Shown in pieces: positions 45,706 to 54,405 of a stretch of DNA of 64,000 bases. Location: NCBI RefSeq assembly GCF_016808095.1, contig NC_068970.1, forward strand, positions 49,945,630 to 50,009,629. Direction: 5' to 3'. The notes below the pieces were generated by a model. The model saw only the letters and a list, made by a program, of their open reading frames with translations. It ran no database searches and was not told the DNA's origin. The stretch is from Vigna angularis. Its lineage: Eukaryota > Streptophyta > Magnoliopsida > Fabales > Fabaceae. A program made the position numbers and the translations under genes. Position 1 is the first letter of the stretch. Every line of letters starts with the position of its first letter.

Positions 45706-47021
45706 TGATAACAGTTGAAAAACTGTTATTTTCATGCTTAAAATTGATACTAAAAGCAACCTTTAGACTTAGAAACTAGCTTGAAATCAATGCTTTTATC
45801 TATATTTTCAGAAATAAGAGAGCTGGACAGGTTTATGCTTGATTTGAGTGTTTTTGTGCAGGTTTTAAGGTGAATTTAGTGAAAAGAGTGAAGAAGGAGA
45901 GAAGTGACATTAGAAAAGACAAGAAAGAGTGCAAAAAGAGAAGACGAAGGCACCGCTCAGCGGTAATTTACCGCTGAGCGGCACTCAAGGAGTCACGTTG
46001 GAACCGTTGAGGGGCAAAATGGCCGCTGAGGGGAAGAAAGAAGACGCGCAACCACCGCTGAGCGGTAAATACCGCTGAGCGGCACTTTTTGGGCTTGGGC
46101 TTTTGTAATCTTTTGTAACTCTAGATTAGTATATAAGGGCTTGCACGTCCTAGGGTTAAACATCTTTGGCAGAAACGAGGCAAACACTCTCTCTTCCACC
46201 CCTTTGAAGGAGGATCTTGGATGCTCAGGCTACCTCTTCACCTTTCTAGGGTTTATTCTTTCATTCTTTCATTGTTCATCTAGGTTCACCATGAATATGG
46301 TGAACTAAACCTTGTATGTTTGTTGGGGAATCAATGTAATCTCTTGAAGCTCTCATATATGGAATTTATGCTTGCATCTTAATCTAAGATATATGCTTTC
46401 TTTCATCATTAGTTAGGGTTTTTCCTCTTTGCTTAATGCTTGCATTGTTTAACTCATTCTATTGCATGATTATTGGTTTTGTCGATACGGACACGTACGG
46501 GGAAGTCTAGATCCGGGGAATTTCTCCCAATATTATACTGACAATATTATATTGGTTGTCGTTAAGCTCCTGCACTTATGAACTAATCATTAGGAATGCT
46601 AGGAATTGTATGAACTATTTGATTAGGGAGAAGCCATCTAGAATGGTACTTTAGAGAGTGGCATTAACAATGATGATTTGAATGTGGAATTCCTAAAATG
46701 TATGAGAGTGGATGAGATGAAATTGACCCCCAACAACATATTCATTCATATAATTCATTGAAAGTGTTTATCTTTTGTCTTTGCCATTGATCAAACTTCA
46801 TGCATACATGTTTATTTTTCGTCTTGCATAATATAATCCAATTATTTCGTCCTTAAGTCTTAGCTAATCAACAAACCACACAACTAAACTAGGCCGTGAG
46901 TCCTTTGGGAAGAACGATACTTGGTCTTACCAAGTTTATTACTTGAACGATTCGGTCATACTTGCCGATTGTGAAACAAGTTTGTGACATCATATTTTGG
47001 TGCTTACAAATTTGTCCATCA
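45706..47021 (+). mobile_element. E1 5' LTR
   Basis: TGATAACAGTT...TTTGTCCATCA, starting with the palindrome AACAGTTGAAAAACTGTT. TATA box TATATAAG at 46130-46137; CCGCTSAGCGG palindromes at 45953-46083 directly upstream. Confidence 0.96.
45950..46137 (+). promoter_or_regulatory. E1 LTR promoter with palindrome cluster
   Basis: Four CCGCTSAGCGG 11-mers plus two CCGYTGAGGGG half-matches lie within about 180 bp upstream of TATATAAG (46130). The first pair forms an inverted repeat (CCGCTCAGCGGTAA / TTACCGCTGAGCGG). The 3' LTR (52125-52295) has one unit fewer. Upstream position suggests a cis-element; this is inference. Confidence 0.55.
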
Positions 47022-47027
47022 AGTTTT

Positions 47028-47045
47028 TGGCGCCGTTGCCGGGGA
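47028..47045 (+). promoter_or_regulatory. E1 primer-binding site
   Basis: TGGCGCCGTTGCCGGGGA, six bases after the 5' LTR, complementary to the expected tRNA-Asp 3' end; Athila-type. Confidence 0.88.
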
Positions 47046-47389
47046 CTCGTGGTTTAACTGGTTAATTTGTGTGATTATTGATTATCTTTGACTTTATTTT
47101 TGAATTTCTGTTTTTATTTTTTTCTGTTTTTATTTTATTTTATTTTATTTTATTTTATTTTTCTGTTTTTTATTTTATCTTTTAGATTAGGTTAGATTTT
47201 ATTTTTTAGATTAGATTTTATTCTATCTTTTAGATTAGGTTAGATTTTATTTTTTAGATTAGGTTTTATTTTATTCTATCTTATTTTATTCTATCTTCTA
47301 AATCTTTTTATCTTCTGAATATATATCTTCTTCTATATCTTTTTGTGCTAACAAATATTTCCTAGAGTTTTGTGCCTAATGTCTACAGA

Positions 47390-48202
47390 ATGCAATTTGG
47401 TCAAGAATTTAACTATATGGGCACTCAATTCTACCAAAGTAATCTCAACCAATGGTGGGAACCTCACTCAAGCATGGATCAAAGCCAATTTTGGCAAGCT
47501 GCCGGACAATTTGAGAACCAACCACAACAACAATGGCAGCAAAAATCCTCTCTATCAGAAAGTTTGGAGGACACCCTTCAACGATTTTTGAAAAGTTCCG
47601 ACTCTACTCAGAAAAGCATTGAAGAATCATGTAAAAGGATGGAGATGCACTTTCGTTACATTAGTCAGAGATTGGATGATGAGGTTAATACTGAAGTTAA
47701 CCTTAAGGAGGAAGGGCAAACCAATGTCACTGAAAGTGACAAGATTCTTGATGAGAAAAGAATAGAGGGAGATGCGGAAAAGATAGAGAGAAAAGAGAAA
47801 GAAGAGTTGAGTGAGAAAAATAAAGATGAAGAAAAAGAGAAAGAAGTGGTTGAGAGAGAAGAGAGAAAGAAGATTTGTGTGAAAATAAAGAAGTTGAAAA
47901 GAAAAAGAAAAGGGAAGAAAAAAATAAAAGAAAAGAAAAAGAGAAAATTGAGGGAGAAAAAAAGGAAGAAAAAGAAGATGAGAGGAAAGAAGAAGAAATC
48001 ATATGAAAAATCACATCCTCATCTAAAGAAGAATCATAGGAAGGAAAAGAAGTTCAAGTGCTTTATGGAAATCTTCAAGAAATTGGAGATTAAAGTTCCT
48101 ATGATTGAGACACTGCAACAGGTTCCTGGTTTGATCAAATTTCTGAAGAAGTTCAGTAGAAAGAAGAAAAAGAAGAAGGAACTTGAGCTTGGGTCAAGCT
48201 AG
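47390..48202 (+). CDS. E1 ORF1: gag-pol linker remnant, K/E-rich
   Basis: First ATG at 47390 (MQFGQEFNYMGTQFYQ) gives 270 residues. Residues 1-60 are the Q/N/W-rich linker that in E2 lies after the zinc knuckle. 60-95 is a coiled segment (SESLEDTLQRFLKSSDSTQKSIEESCKRME). 125-215 is nearly pure K/E/R, with a purine-rich DNA base. The end (about 225-262) is the Athila pre-protease motif CFMEIFKKLEIKVPMIETLQQVPG...FLKKF, followed by a lysine run. So this is a gag-pol polyprotein from which the capsid domain upstream and protease onwards have been deleted, leaving an open frame. The lysine-rich middle may bind nucleic acid. Whether it is translated is unknown. Homologues: E4 (broken) and the corresponding part of E2. 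Confidence 0.7.
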   Translation: MQFGQEFNYMGTQFYQSNLNQWWEPHSSMDQSQFWQAAGQFENQPQQQWQQKSSLSESLEDTLQRFLKSSDSTQKSIEESCKRMEMHFRYISQRLDDEVNTEVNLKEEGQTNVTESDKILDEKRIEGDAEKIERKEKEELSEKNKDEEKEKEVVEREERKKICVKIKKLKRKRKGKKKIKEKKKRKLREKKRKKKKMRGKKKKSYEKSHPHLKKNHRKEKKFKCFMEIFKKLEIKVPMIETLQQVPGLIKFLKKFSRKKKKKKELELGSS

Positions 48203-48520
48203 TGACGTTAAAAGAGCGCTTGCTGGGAGGCAACCCAGTGATTGACAGACTTTTGATTTTATTTTGGTTTTGTAATTTTTAAGTTGTGGACTTTATTTTG
48301 TAATTATTTTGTTGGAGATAGCATCTACTGAAGGATGCTAGGTGGTTAAGTATCTACTGAAGGATACTAGGTTTATAACACCTACTGATGGGTGTTGGTA
48401 AGAAATTTTGCACCTACTAATGGGTGCTGGTAAGTTTGAAACACCTACTGATGGGTGTTGGTGGATTTCGGGTCAGGCTCGTGACGTTAAACAAGCGCTA
48501 CCTGGGAGGCAACCCAGTTG
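48190..48520 (+). repeat. E1 inter-ORF structured block
   Basis: Two direct repeats flank an array of small hairpins. The repeats (48191-48240 and 48470-48520) share GGGTCARGCTMGTGACGTTAAA, an AGCGCT palindrome and a 5-bp stem hairpin CTGGG-AGGCAA-CCCAG (48223-48238 and 48502-48517). Between them are five stem-loops: AGCATC/GATGCT (48320-48339), AGTATC/GATACT (48349-48368), AACACC/GGTGTT (48377-48396), GCACC/GGTGC (48410-48427) and AACACC/GGTGTT (48440-48459). All have an 8-nt loop TACTGAAG, TACTGATG or TACTAATG. Stems differ but stay paired. Equivalent blocks occur in E2, E4 and E3. Function unknown. Confidence 0.85.
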
Positions 48521-48963
48521 ATTGATTGTTTTTGTTTGTTTATTTTTAGTTAGGATTTGCATAAGCATTTTTAACATAGAATTGCAGGGAATCTATGAGG
48601 GGTATGTTAGGAAGGCACGTAGGTCAAGAAAAGAAGGAGAAGGGCACATCACGAAAGTGCCGCTGAGCGGCAATTACCGCTGAGCGGTACTATCGCAGAG
48701 GGGCTTAAGTTCCCCTTAGCGGAACCCGAGCCCATTGGGGTATTTTTAAACCCTAAGCTGCGCGTTTTTACATTCTTTCAAGCCCTTCTCTGCACAAACA
48801 CTTCCACATATCTTCTCTTAGGTTTCACACATCTTTTTACTCTTCCCTCTTAGAAAAATTTCTCTTCCACTCACTTTTACACTAGTGTGCCATCAAAGTT
48901 TGGGGTTGGAAGAGAGCATTCTAGTTTGGAAGCATCCTCATATCATTTAGCATCTCCACCCAA

Positions 48964-49372
48964 GTAAGTAAAATGCATTTTGTTCATTCTAGGGTTCTTG
49001 AATTTGAATGTGATTGTCAAAGCATGAATATTTAGGGATTTTGATTTCTATGCATGATTTGATGATATACTTGATATTTGAACCGATTAAACTGCTTGAT
49101 TATGAACTGGAAAACTGAAAATTGCATTTGGGTGGAGTTAGGACAGTTTTTAAATGAGATTTGCAAAAATCTGCAGGTCACCGCTGAGCGGCATTTACCG
49201 CTGAGCGGCACTCTGCCAGATTTGGTTTTTTCTGGTTTTGCGTGTGTTACTGGTGGCGCTGAGGGGAAATTCTGGCCCTCAGCGGTGGTTTAGCTTCGAA
49301 AGAAGTTGTGTTCTGTGTTTTACTAATGATTAACATCATGTTCTGTGGTTTTGGTTTGTGTTTTGAATGCAG
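48964..49372 (+). other. Predicted intron upstream of E1 ORF2
   Basis: Donor CACCCAA|GTAAGTAAAA and acceptor TTTTGAATGCAG|, 409 nt, ending two bases before the ORF2 ATG. Conserved in E2 and E4. Contains CCGCTGAGCGG motifs at 49180-49212 and a CGCTGAGGGG pair at 49257-49290. Confidence 0.65.
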
Positions 49373-49374
49373 GA

Positions 49375-50610
49375 ATGGCATCCTCTTCAGGAAAGAGATT
49401 GAAAACCATGGCAACTAAGAGGAAAGAAAAGGAACCAGAGCAACCCCACTCTAGCAGGTTCCTCTCTAGGAAACATGAGAAGCACTTTAGGGTGGTTCAG
49501 GACAGGAGACTTCTAATGGAGAGAAAGGTTGGAATGATACCTAACTTTGCTCCTCAATTTGGAGAGCAAGTGTTAGGGAATGATTGGGGAAAGCTAGCCA
49601 CTTATCCAGCACCTGCCAACATAGCTGTGGTCAAGGAATTCTACACCAATGCAAAGAAGATTGGTGGTCATCCAGCTGAGAATTATTTGGGCTATGTCAG
49701 AGGCCATGCTATCAGGTTTGATCCTGATTCTATCAACAACTTCCTGGATACTGTGTGGGCTGGTGAGCAATGTCAGTTTGCTCTTAGCATGGAGGAAGGT
49801 GCTGACTTTGAGGATGTTGAGAGAGTACTGTGTATACCTGGAGGACACTTCCAAAGGAATAGATCTGGCGCGGTGGTTAACATAAGGAGGACAGATTTGA
49901 CTCCTCTTGCAAAGTATTGGATGGCATTTTCTCATGCCAATATCCAGCCATGTTCACATGTGTCAGATATTACTCTCAGCAGGGCACTATTCATCTACTG
50001 TGCTATCAGAAACTTGAATTTCAATATTGGGCAGGTGATAGCTGATGAGATCAGTGTATGTGCCAACACCTCAAACAACAAAGCACCACTAGGACATCCT
50101 TCTTTGATCACTCACCTTTGCAAGCAAGCTGGGGTGGACACTTCTGTTCCACCATTTGAGAGGCCAAGAAAAGCTATAGATGAGGCCTATTACAGACAGT
50201 ACTGTGGAAGTGAGGAGGCGGCTCAGCCAGTTCCACCACGCCGTGCTCGTAGAGAGAGAGGGCCAGCACAGAGCCAAACATCTGCTGATACACATGAAGC
50301 AGAACCATTCCAGATGAGGGACATGTATATGTCTCTTATAGGTGCTCAGTTGCAGTCCATTCACAGAGGGCAGGTGGCCACTGCTGAGATGATAGTGGGG
50401 ATGTATGATAATCCTCCAGCCCACAGGTGGACTATGGATGAATTCCATAATGTCGTAGCTTGGCCAGAAGAACCAGTACATGGAGGAGGAGCTGGAGCAG
50501 CTGAAGCTTCAGCAAGAGATATGGAAGAAGATGAAGCTGAGGAGGAAGATGCATTTGATGAAGATGAAGATGAGGAGGAAGAGGAAGATACAGAGGACAG
50601 CTCAGACTGA
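49375..50610 (+). CDS. E1 ORF2: intact plant-transposon-domain protein (PF20167-like)
   Basis: 411 residues; ATG at 49375 just after a conserved splice acceptor. Residues 1-40 are basic (SGKRLK, TKRKEKE, SRKHEKHF), a possible nuclear signal. Residues 70-240 match what I know as the plant-specific 'putative plant transposon protein' domain: WGKLATYPAPANIAVVKEFYTN, YVRGHAIRFDPDSINNFL, AKYWMAFSHANIQPCSHVSDIT, SRALFIYCAI, ADEISVCAN, GHPSLITHLC. Residues 270-370 are less conserved. 372-411 is an almost pure D/E tail ending DSSD. No catalytic signature is seen. Collinear copies: E2 (two stops, same length) and E4 (truncated). It replaces pol in these elements. Its retention at full length suggests a role for the element, or capture from an active master. 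Role unknown; the Pfam match is from memory. Confidence 0.78.
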   Translation: MASSSGKRLKTMATKRKEKEPEQPHSSRFLSRKHEKHFRVVQDRRLLMERKVGMIPNFAPQFGEQVLGNDWGKLATYPAPANIAVVKEFYTNAKKIGGHPAENYLGYVRGHAIRFDPDSINNFLDTVWAGEQCQFALSMEEGADFEDVERVLCIPGGHFQRNRSGAVVNIRRTDLTPLAKYWMAFSHANIQPCSHVSDITLSRALFIYCAIRNLNFNIGQVIADEISVCANTSNNKAPLGHPSLITHLCKQAGVDTSVPPFERPRKAIDEAYYRQYCGSEEAAQPVPPRRARRERGPAQSQTSADTHEAEPFQMRDMYMSLIGAQLQSIHRGQVATAEMIVGMYDNPPAHRWTMDEFHNVVAWPEEPVHGGGAGAAEASARDMEEDEAEEEDAFDEDEDEEEEEDTEDSSD

Positions 50611-51880
50611 TGAGGAGCTGAGATAGCATTTACTGATGAATGCTATCATATGATTATGCTTTTGCGGTTTAAGTTTTCTGAACTTATTTGTTTTCGGTTT
50701 TAGATTAGGGTTTGATGTACTCTCTTGAAAACCTGGTTTGTGTGATGGTTTGCTATTAACTGTGATTGTTTGATAAGTACTGCTTGATGATGCTTATTGA
50801 TTGATTGATGTTGAGATGATGTGCACATTAAATGCTTATACAGGTGATTCACAAGCTTTGTGAACAAATGCATGATATCATGATTGTGATTGTGAGATTA
50901 AGCAGGATGTGTATGTCAAATGTGAATGAGCTTATATGTGAGGTTTTGAGCTCCAGAGTTGTTATTGTTGAATGCTATTACTTTGAAAGCATGAATGATT
51001 TTGCCCAGGTTTTCTATGATTGAATCAATTGCTTGTTTTGCATCATATGATCAAGGCCGTGTTGTTGAAACCCTTTTTATTGGCCAAATACATAAAATTA
51101 GCCCACTAAAAGAGAACACTTTGTGTTCTATCCTTTGAACCCTTAGCCTTGAACATACACTTGAAACCTTTGATTGAAAATCTTTACCTTGAGTTAAGTA
51201 GAAGATCTTGTGTGGTATTGTTAAATGTTCAAGTTTGGGGTTGTTGGGAAAACATAAAAAGCATTGAGCTAAGAGCTAAAAAGTAAGAATATGCAAAGAA
51301 AAAGAAAAGAAAAGAAAAAGAAGTAAAGCTCAATGCAATTGCAATTGTAAAAGGCAAGTTGGGAATGAATAAGATGATTGTGTTGTTATGATTCTCTTGA
51401 CTCAAGGATTTTGTGATCCAGAAAAACCAATTTTCTTGTTAGCCCAGCCACATTATAAGCCAGTGAAAAGTCCTTTTGATGATGCATGCTTGTGATTGTT
51501 TTGATTGTGGTAAAATGAAAGGCAAAGTTGATTCATGTGACATTGTGATAGTGGAGTGAATGAGCGAAACACTATACCTCTTATACACTCGTGTGTGAGT
51601 GAAACACTTTACCTGGTGAGGAAATATTCCATGAGCACATGAACATCCATGCTTGATTGATTGATCATTCATGAAAAATAGCATTTGTTGGAATTTAAAT
51701 GACTTTGTGAACACTAAAGCATGTGCACATCTTGATTGAACTCTTAGTCTTAAGTTTGAGTGAAGTTGTTACTTATCTTGAGAAAAGGATTTTGAATGAG
51801 TGAACCATCATATGAATTGGTTGGAGATGGAGTTACATTTTGTTTGCTTGAGGACAAGCAAAGTTCTAAGTTTGGGGTTG
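50611..51880 (+). other. E1 3' region and PPT
   Basis: Non-coding. PPT AAGTTTGGGGTTG at 51868-51880 abuts the LTR; an identical 13-mer is at 51231-51243. Collinear with 23517-24780 of E2 (reverse strand). Confidence 0.8.
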
Positions 51881-53179
51881 TGATAACAGTTGAAAAACTG
51901 TTATTTTCATGCTTAAAATTGATACTAAAAGCAACCTTTAGACTTAGAAACTAGCTTGAAATCAATGCTTTTATCTATATTTTCAGAAATAAGAGAGCTG
52001 GACAGGTTTATGCTTGATTTGAGTGTTTTTGTGCAGGTTTTAAGGTGAATTTAGTGAAAAGAGTGAAGAAGGAGAGAAGTGACATTAGAAAAGACAAGAA
52101 AGAGTGCAAAAAGAGAAGACGAAGGCACCGCTCAGCGGTAATTTACCGCTGAGCGGCACTCAAGGAGTCACGTTGGAACCGCTGAGGGGCAAAATGGCCG
52201 CTGAGGGGAAGAAAGAAGACGCGCAACCACCGCTGAGCGGCACTTTTTGGGCTTGGGCTTTTGTAATCTTTTGTAACTCTAGATTAGTATATAAGGGCTT
52301 GCACGTCCTAGGGTTAAACATCTTTGGCAGAAACGAGGCAAACACTCTCTCTTCCACCCCTTTGAAGGAGGATCTTGGATGCTCAGGCTACCTCTTCACC
52401 TTTCTAGGGTTTATTCTTTCATTCTTTCATTGTTCATCTAGGTTCACCATGAATATGGTGAACTAAACCTTGTATGTTTGTTGGGGAATCAATGTAATCT
52501 CTTGAAGCTCTCATATATGGAATTTATGCTTGCATCTTAATCTAAGATATATGCTTTCTTTCATCATTAGTTAGGGTTTTTCCTCTTTGCTTAATGCTTG
52601 CATTGTTTAACTCATTCTATTGCATGATTATTGGTTTTGTCGATACGGACACGTACGGGGAAGTCTAGATCCGGGGAATTTCTCCCAATATTATACTGAC
52701 AATATTATATTGGTTGTCGTTAAGCTCCTGCACTTATGAACTAATCATTAGGAATGCTAGGAATTGTATGAACTATTTGATTAGGGAGAAGCCATCTAGA
52801 ATGGTACTTTAGAGAGTGGCATTAACAATGATGATTTGAATGTGGAATTCCTAAAATGTATGAGAGTGGATGAGATGAAATTGACCCCCAACAACATATT
52901 CATTCATATAATTCATTGAAAGTGTTTATCTTTTGTCTTTGCCATTGATCAAACTTCATGCATACATGTTTATTTTTCGTCTTGCATAATATAATCCAAT
53001 TATTTCGTCCTTAAGTCTTAGCTAATCAACAAACCACACAACTAAACTAGGCCGTGAGTCCTTTGGGAAGAACGATACTTGGTCTTACCAAGTTTATTAC
53101 TTGAACGATTCGGTCATACTTGCCGATTGTGAAACAAGTTTGTGACATCATATTTTGGTGCTTACAAATTTGTCCATCA
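51881..53179 (+). mobile_element. E1 3' LTR
   Basis: 1299 bp; lacks the 17-bp unit TAAATACCGCTGAGCGG found at about 46066-46082 of the 5' LTR. TATA box at 52288-52295. Confidence 0.96.
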
Positions 53180-53504
53180 TAGGTCGAACGGTTCGCAAAG
53201 GCGTTGGGTTATGTGTTATTCTGCTATTTGCTTCCCTTCTTTCCTGGCCATTCTAATTGGTGTGGTGGGACGATTGTTGATTTCGACTTGCCTCATGGTC
53301 ACTATCGCGGTTGCGAACCTGTTGGGTTGTTGACGTCGTATGTTGAGCGGGTTGCTCAGCATGAGCATGTTCCGCCCTTAGTGCCGTGATTTCCTCCTCG
53401 TGCTTCTGTTGCATCTCCAACAACTGTGCTTGCATTTGTACTTGCATATCTCTGATCAGCTCTTTGGTGCTTTGTTGCTCCTTCATGTTTCTCGTGGTCA
53501 CCAT
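53180..53504 (-). pseudogene. X gag N-terminus
   Basis: ATG at 53504 (MVTTRNMKEQQSTKELIRDM), then a long Q/E/M-rich coiled coil (MQVQMQAQLLEMQQKHEEE...). TAG at 53253, then readable to the E1 insertion (NGQERREANSR...). Typical Tat gag leader. Confidence 0.8.
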
Positions 53505-53524
53505 TGGGTTTCTTCTACTTCTCC

Positions 53525-53548
53525 CTCGCCCCACGGTGGACGCCAAAA
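53525..53548 (-). promoter_or_regulatory. X primer-binding region
   Basis: Minus strand TTTTGGCGTCCACCGTGGGG next to the LTR. E5 has TTTGGCGCCCACCGTGGGGC at the same place (61243-61261). The priming tRNA is not assigned. Confidence 0.6.
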
Positions 53549-54074
53549 TGTTTTTGTATGGATATGTGTAGGACTGAGAGACGTACCTTTCTGATGTAGC
53601 TTTCCTGTCTTTCAATGCTTGAATCCTCTACTCCGCTTGCTTTTCCTCTTCAATGAATTGTTCTAATCCAGTCTTTGAAATTTTGTCAAGCGTACTTGCC
53701 TTTTAGACTTAACCTTGTATTTATAAGTTATTCCACACTTAACACAGATCCAATAAAATAAAAATAAACTTACCTTTAGACTTGGTCAGTTACTCGTAAA
53801 CAGTTTATCAATATCTTTAATCAGATATCCTTAATTAATATTCTTTAATCATTATGATATTATTTTATTACCTGCTGGATTATTAACCCAACCATAATAT
53901 AAATACTAGCTAAACTATGGCCCATCATAAATAACTCGGGAGCTTGTCTTATCGCGGCCTAGTGACTTATGTGCTAGCCCAACGTAAATAAAACAATTTG
54001 TTCTGACCAACCTTCGTTGATTGGAATGGAATAGTTGTAGATAATGATCGCTCTACCACTCCTTATACCCTATA
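53549..54074 (-). mobile_element. X 5' LTR, 526 bp
   Basis: Ends CAAAAACA next to the PBS. The outer end is mutated to TA (TATAGGGTATAAGGAGTGG). It shares both tips with the 47-bp remnant at 9453-9499. Target site copy TAAAG follows at 54075-54079. Confidence 0.8.
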
Positions 54075-54174
54075 TAAAGTTTTAGAAAAATAAAAATTCT
54101 ATAAAATGAAACTCATTTTAATAAAATTTTATTTATAATTTAACTTTTAATAATAAAATATTCAAATGTATAAA

Positions 54175-54178
<4 letters not shown>

Positions 54179-54254
<76 letters not shown>
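54179..54254. repeat. (TA)n microsatellite
   Basis: About 37 TA units. Confidence 0.97.
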
Positions 54255-54258
<4 letters not shown>

Positions 54259-54405
54259 GGACAATCATATATTTAAAAAACAAACTTTTTTTTTTTAATT
54301 TGAACACTTAAATCTCCACACTGGTAATTATATATATAAGGACAATCATATATTTAGAAAACAAACTTTTTTTTAATTTGAACACATAGATCTTCACACT
54401 GATAA
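54255..54405. repeat. Imperfect tandem duplication of about 80 bp
   Basis: GGACAATCATATATTTARAAAACAAACTTTTTTT...AATTTGAACACWTARATCTYCACACTG appears at 54258-54325 and 54340-54402. Confidence 0.8.

Larger units (their letters stand above)
45706..53179 (+). mobile_element. Element E1: young non-autonomous Athila-like retrotransposon
   Basis: 7474 bp, perfect target duplication TAGGT (45701-45705, 53180-53184), in the gag of X. LTRs 45706-47021 (1316 bp) and 51881-53179 (1299 bp) differ, by my reading, only by one C/T (46010 vs 52182 region) and one 17-bp repeat unit. In order: PBS, (ATTTT)n leader, ORF1, hairpin array between two direct repeats, predicted intron, intact ORF2, 1.27-kb 3' region, PPT. 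No capsid domain, protease, RT, RNase H or integrase. The most recent insertion in this nest. Confidence 0.96.
9453..54074 (-). mobile_element. Element X: Tat-type Ty3/gypsy retrotransposon split by nested insertions
   Basis: Removing E1, E2 (with E3), E4 and solo LTR B by their target duplications leaves one minus-strand element. In its own sense it reads LTR 54074-53549; PBS-like TGGCGTCCACCGTGGGG; gag 53504-53180 and 45705-44549; protease 44451-44050; RT 44020-43087 and 22229-21895; RNase H 21861-21300; integrase 21100-20040; 60-bp tandem array; an ORF in the opposite strand (9881-13454); PPT (ACTTGGGGGGCATA); and an LTR remnant 9499-9453. Gag-pol followed by tandem repeats and an antisense ORF is the known layout of Tat/Retand/Grande-type elements. 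Target duplications GAAAG/TAAAG differ by one base. All its coding parts carry stops or frameshifts. It is the oldest element in this nest. Confidence 0.88.

Noticed and set aside
47727..48014. Ser/Phe-rich reverse ORF opposite E1 ORF1 (also 17378-17623)
   Set aside because: Shadow of the purine-rich K/E coding stretch.
45706..53179. Bacterial-type GTG starts for ORF1 (47372) and ORF2 (49345)
   Set aside because: Plant nuclear DNA; ATGs at 47390 and 49375 used, and the ORF2 extension would cross a splice acceptor.
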